A stretch of 64,000 nucleotides of DNA from Stomorhina lunata. Lineage: Eukaryota; Arthropoda; Insecta; Diptera; Rhiniidae. The stretch spans positions 42,989,080 to 43,053,079 of the forward strand of contig OW121741.1 of assembly GCA_933228675.1 (NCBI GenBank). The letters are read 5' to 3'. Positions 32,549 to 42,533 of this stretch are shown here, in pieces; the first letter of the stretch is position 1; every line of letters begins with the position of its first letter. The position numbers were made by a program, and so were the translations under genes. The notes under the pieces are model-generated. The model searched no databases. It was not told where the DNA came from and worked only from the letters and a program-made list of their open reading frames with translations.

Positions 32549-33130
32549 ACTATAAAATTTTATGTAAATGGAATTAAATCGGTTTTAATACATCACATTA
32601 ATCCGATTATAAAACAAAATGCAAATATTTACTATTTCTTCCCAACTTACTCTTAGTTATGTTATCTTTTCAATGTAATCGTATCTCCTTATCAGGTGTT
32701 CTTGTGTAGAATTAGAATAAAATGTGGGAGACAATATTTGTTACTGGCTGACTTTTGTTTAATGAATAGAAGAATTTAATTACATAACTATAAGTACTAA
32801 AATAAGCAAAAAATACTTACAATAGTACAAAATTATTTCAAAATAATACTTTTATTCAAGCGGGTATAATAAAATATTTATTTTAGACAGTCCCAAGCTT
32901 GTATGGGAATTTTTGTTTTTCGGATTCCCTTCTTTTTTTATCCTCTTTTTCAAATAATCGAAATATAATCTTGGTATATAAGAATTGCTTTTATGGAAAT
33001 TTTATCAAGATTAAACTTTTAAGTACCTGCAAGTCTGAAAATGAAATCAAAATTTTTCATACGAAAAATACGAATTTTAAATCTCACCATCTCCGATTTC
33101 AATGAAATTTCTTATACATATTATCCTGTG
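32549..33130. other. AT-rich spacer, no gene seen
   Basis: Short frames only, with low-complexity composition. No repeat pair was recognised. Confidence 0.35.
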
Positions 33131-33433
33131 AACCGCCGTAGTATAGCAGGCTAGTCATCCGCCTAGCATACCAGAGGTCGCAAGTTCAATCCTCGGTCAA
33201 GACCCACTTGAAAAACTAAAATTTCAAAAAAAGCGGCGTTTCACCTCATAACTCAGCTAGTCACTGGTTATTGAGTACTAGGCTATGAAAAACTTCTCTA
33301 ACTAATGCATTTTCCGTTCGGAGCCGGGGTTAAAACGTAGGTCCCTTTCAATGAGTCTAAAAATAAAATCGGATGCAACTCATTGTCTGAGAGAAGTACC
33401 CCTTGTTCCAATTGGAATGTTGTCGGGGAATTA
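33131..33433 (+). mobile_element. tRNA-derived SINE, copy 1
   Basis: The head resembles a tRNA: GTAGTATAGCAGGCTAG (A-box region), CCGCCTAGCATACCAGAGG (anticodon-arm-like) and AAGTTCAATCCTCGG (B box). A non-tRNA body follows (AAAAGCGGCGTTTCACCTCA, GTTCGGAGCCGG, GGTCCCTTTCAATGAGTC) and a TA-rich tail. Copy 2 at 35428 is similar over the full length. SINEs of this type are transcribed by RNA polymerase III from the internal boxes and mobilised by a partner LINE. Confidence 0.82.
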
Positions 33434-33589
33434 TATATATACATATATATTCTCCTAACTCATAGAATTTTTAGAGTAGTTCAAAATTTTTAATTTGGCT
33501 TTAGTTTAGATTTTATGGCTGTCCAAAAATCGTTTTTTTTTTTTAAACATACCCATTTTATATGCCTACTAGCTGTACCATGCGCGAGT

Positions 33590-34192
33590 TTCTGCGGCAC
33601 CAACTAAAAAAATTGAAGGAATGACATAAGAAACCTCCATCGACTCATGGGAAACAACTTTACTAAATAATTTAGATTTAGCTTCATCTGGCCAAAATTA
33701 GTCGCACCAACTTAAAAACCTTTGTCGGCTTTTGCGCAACAACTTTGCTAAAGACAATAGCATGAACAAATGCAAAGTTTACGATTTAATTCATTTTGAG
33801 TAATTTTATGTGGCGCCACCTGTCGGAAATTGGTCATACCAACTTAGAAACCCTCGTTGGCTCATGTGAAACAACTTTGCTAAATTATAGTAGCATGATC
33901 AAAATAATAGTTTACGATTAAATTCAATTTGCAGATTTTTAGTGGCGCCATCTTTAGGAAATTGGTTATACCAATTTAGAAACCTTTGTCGGCATATGCG
34001 CAAGAACTTTGCTAAAGATTATAGCATGATCAGATGCACAGTTTACGATTTAATTAACTTTAATCCATTTTCAGTGGCGCCACCTGTCGGAACTTGGTCA
34101 TACAAAATTAGTAATTTTTGTCGGCTCATGAGCGACAACTTTGCTAAAGAACATAACATGATCAAATATATATATATATATATATATATAAA
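33590..34192 (+). repeat. 132-bp minisatellite (about 4.5 units) and TA tract
   Basis: TGGCGCCA recurs at 33811, 33943 and 34075, exactly 132 bp apart, with older units upstream (33679). Units share ATTGGTCATACCAACTTAGA, CAACTTTGCTAAA and AGTTTACGATT. A (TA)n run lies at about 34166-34190, directly before mariner element 2. Confidence 0.8.
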
Positions 34193-34303
34193 GGGTTGTC
34201 AAATTGTAAGGGCCGATGTTGAATGTGAACCACACCTAAACGCCAAGTTTTTTTCCGAATTTTATTTGACATTTCTCTATTTCAGACTTACTCAATTTGA
34301 ACC

Positions 34304-35380
34304 ATGGAGAGATACACAATCCAACAACGTGTTAAAGTTATACAGACTTATTATGAAAATGGGCGTTCAAATCAAAATGCATATTGTGCACTTCGTGATT
34401 TTTTTGGTCAATTTGATCGTCCAAATGTGCGTACAATCGCAAAAATCGTGGAAGAATTCGAGTAAACAGGGTCTGTAGAAGATGTGAGAACACCAGTGCA
34501 TGCTCGTACTGCAGAAAATATTGCTGCTGTTCGCGATAGTGTGGCTGAAGAGCCGTCCGCCTCAACTCGTCGTCGTGCCCAACAATTGCACCTCTCACGC
34601 TCGTCGTTGATGAACATTATGCATAAAGACTTGCATTTACACGCTTACAAGGTGCAATTGGCTCAAGAACTAAAGCCTCTTGACCATTCCAAACGTCGTG
34701 AATGGGCAGAATGGTGGCAAGAAATGGAAACAGTGGATGATCAATTTTCGAAGAAAATCATCTTCAGTGATGAGGCACATTTTTATCTCAGTGGATTCGT
34801 CAATAAACAGAATTGCCGCATTTGGGCGAATGAGAATCCAAAAGTGATTGTCGAAAAACCAATGCACCCACAAAGAGTGACTGTTTGGTGCGTTTTATGG
34901 GCTGGCGGCATCATCGGGCCGTATTTTTTCCAAAATGAGGCCGGTCAGGCAGTTACTGTGAATGGCGTTCGCTATCGTGAGATGATAACGAACTTTTTAT
35001 GACCCGAATTGGAAGATATGGATGTGGACGATATGTGGTTTCAGCAGGACGGTGCCACTTGCCACACAGCTAACGAAACAATGGCTCTTTTGCGCAACAA
35101 ATTCAATGGCCGTGTTATCTCACGTAATGGCGATGTTAATTGGCCGCCAAGATCATGTGATTTGACACCGTTGGACTTTTTTCTTTGGGGTTATTTGAAA
35201 GATAAGCCAGCAACAATTCAAGAGCTAAAGTATGAGATAATTTAGGCAAATTAACGGCATAAAACTTCCATTATGCCTCAGGGTCATCGAAAATTTGGAC
35301 CATCGGATGGAGGTGTGCCGCCGTGGTTGCGGCGCCCATTTAGCCGATATTTTGTTCCATACAAAATTGAGTAATACCAT
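34304..35380 (+). pseudogene. Mariner-family transposase 2, decayed
   Basis: From ATG 34304 (MERYTIQQR) one frame runs to 35245 with two internal stops: TAA after EEFE (about 34463) and TGA after NFL (about 35000). All three catalytic motifs remain (SDEAHFYL, QQDGATCHT, PPRSCDLTP). After GYLKD about ten residues of the family pattern are missing and the C-terminal tail is scrambled. It belongs to the same family as element 1 but is a different subfamily. Terminal repeats were not clearly recognised; a possible left end is GGGTTGTCAAATTGTA (34194). Confidence 0.85.
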
Positions 35381-35427
35381 TATATCATAATAAAATAAAA
35401 TTACAATAATTTTTTTATATATATATA

Positions 35428-35730
35428 AACCGCAGTGGTATAGCAGGTTAGCCATCCGCCTAGCATACCAGAGGTCCAAAGTTCAATCCCCGGTCAGACT
35501 CACTTGAAAAAAATTAATTTTCAAAAAAGCGGCGGTTCACCTCATAACTCAGCTAGCCACTGGTTATTGAGTATTAGGCTATGTAAAACTACTCTAACTA
35601 ATGTATTTGCCGTTCGGAGCCGGAGTTAAAAAGTAGGTCCCTTTCAATGAGTCTAAAAATAGAATCGGATGCAGCTCATTTTCTGAGAGAAGTACCACTT
35701 GTTCCAATTTTAATGTTGTCGTGGAAATTA
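35428..35730 (+). mobile_element. tRNA-derived SINE, copy 2
   Basis: Same structure and orientation as copy 1, with a better preserved head: GTGGTATAGCAGGTTAGCCA and AAGTTCAATCCCCGGTCAG (B box). The tail is AT-rich (GAAATTATTATTAGAAG). Together the copies bracket the minisatellite and mariner 2. Confidence 0.82.
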
Positions 35731-35784
35731 TTATTAGAAGAAGATATTTTATAGTGTTTATACAATATATGGAAACTATATTAA

Positions 35785-36000
35785 ACAATATATATCGAGG
35801 GTTTATATTCAAAAAGTGCTATCTACAAATTCACAATTTTACAGGAGAGGGAAAAACTGTTTTTGTCATTAACTATAAGAGAAATAAATAAACTTTGTTT
35901 TACAATACCATACAAATCGGGGCTAAGATCTTGTACAAATTAAGTTTTTTTATTAACTCCTTATATTTTCGGTTCTATAGTACATAGCACTTTTTACGAG
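35785..36000 (-). repeat. Inverted repeat arm of a TGTAGATAGCAC element (uninterrupted copy)
   Basis: It is the reverse complement of sequence split between 40925-40948 and 42085-42285, sharing TATCGAGGGTTTATATTCAA, AAGTGCTATCTAC and TAAGGAGTTAATAAAA (in reverse). Its CTATAGTACATAGCACTT (about 35976) corresponds to the site where mariner 3 inserted in the other copy. Confidence 0.7.
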
Positions 36001-36379
36001 TTAAAATTTGATCGTTTCAAGTACATAAGCAAGTAGATAACATTATTTTAACAAGAAAAAAATAAAATATAACGCAAATTGAAGCTTTTATCAAAATATC
36101 ACGAATTTTAATTAAAATAACAAGTTTTTTGAGTAAAACAAGATTTATTATAAATATGTCAATAGAATTCAGGGTATTCTCTTTCTTATATGACGTTTAC
36201 TTACAATCTGTTAAGGTCAAAGGCCGAGTATATTTTAGAAATCCATGATTACAGTACGTTGCAGGAAATTGTGGTCCATTTTGTTGGTTTATCACAAATT
36301 ACAATGTATATTTTATAACAACTGTTATTATTTCCACAAATATTTTTAATGTAGATAGCACTATTTTTTGATTATTGTG

Positions 36380-36500
36380 GGGTTTATATAACTCAAGCGT
36401 CTGACGATTGAGTGAAATTTACATGTATTTTGTTTTTGTTACAGTAACAAAACACATGTAAAATTCACTCAATCGTCAGGCGCTTGAGTTATATAAACCC
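36380..36500. repeat. Hairpin element, about 47-bp arms
   Basis: The arm GGGTTTATATAACTCAAGCG... pairs with ...CGCTTGAGTTATATAAACCC almost perfectly, with a loop of about 25 bp that is itself palindromic (GTTTTTGTTACAGTAACAAAAC region). TGTAGATAGCAC flanks it at 36350-36361 and 36509-36520. Confidence 0.8.
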
Positions 36501-36520
36501 TACATATGTGTAGATAGCAC

Positions 36521-38650
36521 AAACACAATTTATAAAAAAAAATGTTTTAAAATTATTTTTCTTGCTTAAAATTTATATAACATATGAGAAATAAGCCAAG
36601 GAACACGTTTCCATTAAAAACCATTTTGGTCGAAAATATAAATATAAAGCGTCGATATGTAAATATAAAAAAATTTCCATGGATTTTATAAACTCCAAAA
36701 GAACACTTATTTGTTACAAAAAATGTCATAAATAAAGAACCGATCGACCGATTTTGAGCAAACTTCACATAAACTATCTACTAAATAGTCCAAATAAAGC
36801 CTAAACATTTGGTTTGAATAGGTGAGCCCGTTCTTTACAAAGTTACAAAGAATTTTGTATATAGATAAGTTTTTATACGGTTACCGGATTTTTATGATTT
36901 AGATGTTAGAGAACAAGGGAGATTAGATTTGTTTTTAAATCAAGGATATCTCAAAGAGCATATGGGCAAATCCTGCGTGACGGACGATACATTTGTACGG
37001 ATTTTATTGTACTTAAATGTATCCCATTGTCGTTCTACACTAGATAGCTTTGCACAGATTTCATAGAATATTAGCCCATCGAGTGTGCTATCGAATGGCG
37101 TTTGTTAATTGACATACTTCTTTTGGAGGAAAAATATATTCGCTTTTAAAGTGCTGTGACGGACGTTACAAAAAATGGAAGTGACTATTTTTTCAAAACG
37201 TGTTTCTGTAAATTTTATCAAATCGGTCATGGTAATAAAAAATTTGTAAATACATTGAATATAGAGGAAAATCAGAGGATTACAAAACAGCTTTTATAAA
37301 ATATTTTTATGTTTCCAGTTTCACCAGAAATCCATAAATGAACTGTTGCGGACGCTACGTAAGAAGAACTGTATCCAATTCCTACTCTAACCTTCTCGTG
37401 GTACATCCTGGAAACCTGAGCAACCTAGTTTTAGATGCGGTAAACAACCAGTCAGGGCTAATATAAAAGGGAGTTATCTTAGAACCATTCCAACGTATAT
37501 GATCTAAGGGTCTAAGATAATTGTACTTCGTAAAGTACGAAAATGCAGCGTCTGTTCAACATGTTAGTTGCGGCTGCAAGCGGGCCTCAGTCTCGGATCG
37601 AGCGGCTCGCTATACAAACGTGGCTCGTGTCTTTTACCCATCACCCACCGACATAGCACTCACGATGTTTTAAGCATGGAAAGAAACAATATTACAGAAT
37701 ATACTAGTCCAAGGGGTAATCATGCGAGAAATCCCCCTGCTACGGCAGTTTGCGCAAGGATTTTGGAGTTTCCTAATCTATGCAAGAACATTATGATGAA
37801 TGAAACCAGGACAAATATAGAAATGAAATTTGAATATTTTCTATCAAATTTTTTTTTCATCGGATGAAAAAAGATGAAAATAATTTTGAACTGATAAATA
37901 TCCCAAACGATTTTTTGATTTTTTATTTTCATCGGATTGTAAAACGATACAAAATTTTTTGAACAATTAAAAATCTTTAGGGATATTTATTATTTTTTAA
38001 ACTTCAATGATTGTTTTTATATGGATTAAAATATGAAAATATTGTTTTAAAAGTATTAATATTCGGTCTCTGAAATAAAGACCTGTTGTTCAAGAAGAGA
38101 GCAATCAAAAATTGTATCCATTATATATTCTAAAGGATTAATATATGGTAAATTTTTAAATAAACACAAAAACGCGATTTTGGCAGTTTTAAAATTTTGT
38201 CCTTGGTTTAAGGTTTTTCGGATTTGCCTATATCTTTCATTTTAGTTATCCTTCTCTCAAATATGGCACTATAGTCCATCAAACATCAAAATATAAAAAT
38301 CAAAAAAATGGGCCCATGGGATCTCGAAATACTAAACTTTTTGTAACCTAACTCATATTATTTCAGTATATGAGTTGTGTTTGGAAAAAAATTTTGAAGA
38401 ACTCTAAAAATTGTATAATCTATGGGAATGTATATATAAAATTTCATTGAAATCGGAGATGTGTGTTCTAAAAATTTTAATTTGACTCATTGCCTTTCAA
38501 AATATTCTCCATATAGGTCAAAAAATTATTAAGAAAGCGCGAACGCATCTTCGATGCACTTTTTCCAAATGTATCGAAAATGCACATGAATTATAAACGC
38601 ATCCACGCTTCACAAAGTGTTGAAAAACTTTAACCTCTAAATTTACTTTA
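36521..38650. other. Spacer upstream of F-box gene 2, no clear gene
   Basis: Mostly AT-rich. A more GC-rich patch at about 37340-37760 has a 99-residue frame (37568-37867) without a recognised motif; it may be an exon remnant or old repeat. AT-rich (GAT)AAAAT-type repeats at 37860-38060 resemble 20520-20650. Confidence 0.35.
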
Positions 38651-38777
38651 CTTTAATAATACTTTAATAATACGTCATTGGTTATGTATGCAAAATTTTT
38701 ATAGATTCAGATCCAGTTTTCCTCACTGTACTGGTCCAAAAAGTCATAAAATTAACTATTTATTTTCTCATTTTCAG

Positions 38778-39467
38778 ATGGATACCTCAAACGATAACAG
38801 CGACAACTTGACACATATTTTGGACCTAAACGACGATTGTCTTTTGGAAATTTTGAAATACCTTAACATTCAGGAAACCTTTTCTTTATTGGGTTGCATT
38901 TGCAAAAGGTTAGATGAAGTTATTTATGAAAGACTGGCATTGATAAAACATTTAACCCTAAATCTTCGAGAGCCTCCAGCATTTACTCGACGACAATTGG
39001 AAATTATAGGACAAAATTTAAAAAGTATTTATATCAGTGCTGGCTATTCCTTGCCAGCACATGAAACACTTAATTACCTACAGCCGATTTGTGAACAGGG
39101 GACTCTTCAGTTTCTTACATTGCATTATGTGAAATTCGATGAAAACTATCAAAAGTGTCTAATGAATGTGGCGCCACAACTTCAATTTCTGGATTTGAGT
39201 TATTGCCAATTAACAGATGATTTTCTGCAGCCGATTTTAGAGAACTGCTGTCACCTGAAAACCCTAACAATTTTTGGAAATCATAATTTACGATGCGAAT
39301 CATTGAGAAGTTTAAAATCTAAAGATTTAAAGGATCTTAAAGTGGAGCAGAATTCAAACTGTAAAAATGAAATTCAAAGATTTAGTAGCGAGAATCCTGA
39401 AGTCACAGTCACGATATTTGCAATAGGTTATTTGGGTCATATAAATTCTAAGGCATATCGTGAATAA
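38778..39467 (+). CDS. F-box protein 2 (F-box/LRR-like), paralogue of the 28.1-kb gene
   Basis: The start is placed at 38778 because CTCATTTTCAG ends directly before this ATG, as in F-box gene 1; the longer open frame from 38688 reads through intron-like sequence. The protein is about 229 residues: an acidic N-terminus, an F-box (ILDLNDDCLLEILKYLNI..TFSLLGCICKR split by a short gap), then leucine-rich repeat-like segments (LQFLDLSYCQLTDDFLQPIL, LKTLTIFGNHNLRCESL). It aligns with gene 1 throughout, including IIGQNL and YLQPIC, with a similar C-terminus (ENPEVTV). Likely role: Skp1-binding substrate receptor. AATAAA lies at 39513-39518. Confidence 0.85.
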   Translation: MDTSNDNSDNLTHILDLNDDCLLEILKYLNIQETFSLLGCICKRLDEVIYERLALIKHLTLNLREPPAFTRRQLEIIGQNLKSIYISAGYSLPAHETLNYLQPICEQGTLQFLTLHYVKFDENYQKCLMNVAPQLQFLDLSYCQLTDDFLQPILENCCHLKTLTIFGNHNLRCESLRSLKSKDLKDLKVEQNSNCKNEIQRFSSENPEVTVTIFAIGYLGHINSKAYRE

Positions 39468-39950
39468 TTTTAAAGAATTCTTTTCAAATTAAACCAATGG
39501 AAAAGTTATGGTAATAAAATGTAGAATAGAAATGTTATTTGTCTAAAATATTAATATTTTTACTATATAATGTATTCAATATTTAATTAGAATTAAATAA
39601 ATATTTATTTAAACGATCCGTACAATAAACATTTAATAACAATAATTTAAAGCATAGAATAAACATGTCATCAAAGTTTATCGGTAATATGTCATCGACT
39701 TTGATATTTGTTTTGACTCACAAAAAATAGCCTTTGTTTAAACCCGTCGTAATCGAGCAATTATCTTTAAAAAGTCCACCTGTTTATATTTAATCATATC
39801 CCTTTAAAATAAAAGACATAAGTTTAGCTTCAATTTTTGCAAAACCCGAAGAATTCTAATTCAGACTTATAAAATGTTCATATTATTAGATACATTGGAA
39901 TACTTTTTTGGACCAACCATGAAAAGCATTATCTTGACACAAAATAAATA

Positions 39951-40808
39951 CCCAGTAAGAAAAAAGGTTTGTTCTCAAATTGAGGATGATTTGAAAATAA
40001 ATCTTTTTTCAAAGGTCAAACGTTTGATACTGATTTGAGAATAATAGCGTTCTCAACAAAAAGGGGACTTTATTCTCAAATTGAGATTCTTAAATCATTA
40101 TCAAACCTCATTCTCAAAGGTTTTTCAAATGTGGATATTATCTATATGTGGAACATAAATAAAATGACGTTGTATTTTTGATATTTTTGAGTTAGTTTAT
40201 TTTGTTAATTTTGAAAACGGTGCATCATATTAGAATTCTTTTGCTTAAAATATATATTTTTTTTATTGTTAGATAAAAAAAAAATTTAAGAAATAAAGAA
40301 AATTTACTTATGTATATGAATATTATTGGATTTTTAATATTGACATTTTTTAAGCCAGTTTTTATGGTCAAATATGGATCAAGATAAAAATATCCGAAAG
40401 AAATAACGAATTTCTTTGAAATGCAATGCCATTCCATTAAAATATCTTAAACATTATTTTTTTTAATAAGAAGAGTATTCGCATTTTGTTTGATATTATT
40501 TTTTTTTTTAACATAAATTTTTTTTTTTTTTTAATGTTTGAAAAAAAAATTGAAATAAGGTTTTATATCAAATTTATATAACACCATTTTTTAAATTATT
40601 CTCAAATCATCTTAGGGTTTGATAATGATTTGAGAATAACCTTTATTCTCAATTTGAGAAAGGATCATTTTTCAAACGTTTATTCTCAAATGAACCCTCA
40701 TTTGAAAATTAATGTGAATCTCAAACATCTGTTCAGGTTTGAAAAAAACGTTTGATATCAAATGTAAATGTCATCATATTTCAAACGTTTGACACTGTTC
40801 TTACTGGG
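39951..40808. mobile_element. MITE (858 bp) with CCCAGTAAGAA ends and TA duplication
   Basis: TA lies at 39949-39950 and 40809-40810, with ends CCCAGTAAGAA and TTCTTACTGGG. The interior is full of inverted TTCTCAAAT/ATTTGAGAA and TCAAACGTTTGA motifs, which could form many small stems. No coding frame. Confidence 0.82.
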
Positions 40809-40948
40809 TAGGTTATTAAAAGGAGGACAGAGGGAGTAGTGGAATTTGCATTCATTATAGATTAGAGGAAGAGCTTTTGAGAGAAGTTTTTTCAAAATGA
40901 AAATATTATGGCTGAAAAACACATTTTAACTATTTTAAGTGCTATCTA

Positions 40949-42084
40949 CAGGGTGGGCCAAAAAAGACTGAAGGATTAAAAATAACTGTTTTTTTTTGTT
41001 TTTATTTTTTATTAATTTTTTTTTTTATTTTTTAAATATTTAATTCATGGAAATTTTTTACATCTAAGTGTGAAATATAACATCTCTCAAATGGTGTCCA
41101 TTTTCTTGCAAACAAAATTGGCTCTTTTAACCGCATTCTCCATTACTGCCCGTAGAGTTTCTGGTTCCAAGTTCCTTATTTCTGCTTGAATGTTCTGCTT
41201 CAGCTCTTTAATTGTTTGGGGTTTATTGATATACACAACTCCTTTCAAGTAGCCCTACAAAAAAAGTCTGGAGCAGTCAAATCTGGTGAACGTGGAGGCC
41301 AAGCAAAATCACAATTTCTGGAAATTATTCGTTCACCAAAAATGTTATGAAGAAGTTCCATTGTCGCTCTTGCTGTATGCGTTTCTGGTTGACCATCCAC
41401 ATCTTCGAAAAAATATGGACCGATAATTTTATCAGTCACAACACCGCACCAAACTGTACATCTGGCGGGGTGTAATTCACGCTGATGTAATGCCCTAGGA
41501 TTGTGAGTGCCAAAAAACCTACAATTTTGTTTGTTAACATAGCCATTTAAGTGGAAATGAGCTTCATCGCTCATTATAAGATTGTTTAAAAAGTTATAAT
41601 TTTCTCTGGCTATTTGACTAAAACGAATAGCATATTGCAGGCGTGCCTAATGATTTTGGGGAAGCAGTTGCTGTACCATTTGAATTTTATACGGAAACTT
41701 TTTAAGATCCCGCTTCAAAATTCTTTGCAGGGATGTTCTGGAGATTCCCAACTGAGCAGAACGACGACGAGTAGAGACAGATGGATTTCGTTTACACTCT
41801 GCCGTACAGCCTCCACAACTGCTTCATTGCGCACAGATCGACCTCTTCCTCTTCTTGGAAGATCTGACACTCTTTCATGTTCCTCAAAACGGGAGACTAA
41901 GTTCCTCATCATGTTGTCACTGTCATTTCGTTGAGTTGTAATAATTGACGCATATCTGCACATCATATGGAGCCATGATTTATCCCCAAAAACCAGTAAA
42001 TAACCTGCAAAAGATAAAAAAAATTATTAAACACAAAAAAGATATAACTATTTTTAATCCTTCGGTCTTTTTTGGGCCACCCTG
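40949..42084 (-). mobile_element. Mariner-family element 3 (1.14 kb)
   Basis: TA lies at 40947-40948 and 42085-42086. The 35-bp inverted ends start CAGGGTGGGCCAAAAAAGAC and the reverse complement of CAGGGTGGCCCAAAAAAGAC, differing at two positions over the first 35. It is inserted in a TGTAGATAGCAC-type repeat whose unoccupied copy is at 35785-36000. Confidence 0.88.
41070..41966 (-). pseudogene. Mariner-family transposase 3, decayed
   Basis: N-terminal part at 41715-41966 (RFEEHERVSDLPRRGRGRS linker between DNA-binding motifs) and catalytic part at 41245-41574 (SDEAHFHLNGYVNKQNC, IIGPYFF, PPRSPDLTAPDF) lie in different frames. A deletion joins DVDGQ to a HTARATM segment and removes the second catalytic Asp. 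A further frame change near 41250 leads to a conserved C-terminus (GYLKGVVY...) ending about 41070. It is inactive. Confidence 0.85.
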
Positions 42085-42241
42085 TACTATAGAAGTGCTA
42101 ATATAAGGAGTTAATAAAAAAAACTTAATTTGTACAAAATCTTAGCCCCAATTTGTATGGTTTTGTAAACAAAATTTATTTACTAGTCTTATAGTTAATG
42201 ACAAAAACAGTTTTTTCGCTATTCTGTAAAATTGTGAATTT

Positions 42242-42482
42242 GTAGATAGAACTTTTTGAATATAAACCCTCGATATATAACTATAAAAACAGTTTCATAA
42301 TAAAAAGTGATTTTTAAAAAAATTGGTTCATAGACGGTACTGAATATAAATTTTATTTACATAGCGAGAGCCTATATTCAGTACCGTCTATGAACCAATT
42401 TTTTTTTAATCACTTTTTATTATGAAACTGTTTTTAAAAATAGTTATATATCGAGGGTTTATATTCAAAAAGTGCTATCTAC
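42242..42482. repeat. Long hairpin, about 105-bp arms
   Basis: Left arm: GTAGATAG..CTTTTTGAATATAAACC, then CAGTTTCATAATAAAAAGTG and GGTTCATAGACGGTACTGAA. The right arm is the near-perfect reverse complement, ending AAAAAGTGCTATCTAC. The loop is about 20-24 bp (near 42354-42376). The outer ends match other TGTAGATAGCAC termini at 35812, 36350, 36509 and 40937. Confidence 0.82.
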
Positions 42483-42489
42483 TATGATT

Positions 42490-42533
42490 CTTCTTCTGTT
42501 ATCCTTGACTCCCAGTGGAGCATAGGGCCTCAA
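42490..42533 (-). mobile_element. 3'-end fragment of the RTE-like LINE
   Basis: Reverse complement reads TTGAGGCCCTATGCTCCACT, then GGGAGTCAAGGATAACAGAA; the first 33 bases equal the 3' end of the copy at 43983-45291. A minimal 5'-truncated insertion directly after the hairpin. Confidence 0.7.

Noticed and set aside
33131..33220. Functional tRNA gene
   Set aside because: Tandem body sequence, mismatched acceptor stem and a second copy show a tRNA-derived SINE.
34338..34617. Minus-strand frames of 86 and 69 codons
   Set aside because: Antisense to mariner transposase 2.
37568..37867. 99-codon plus frame as a gene
   Set aside because: No domain, no splice or start context, and the end runs into AT-rich repeat; kept only as a finding.
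38688..38777. N-terminal 30-codon extension of F-box protein 2
   Set aside because: Reads through pyrimidine-rich intron sequence ending in CAG before ATG 38778; the paralogue has the same structure without it.
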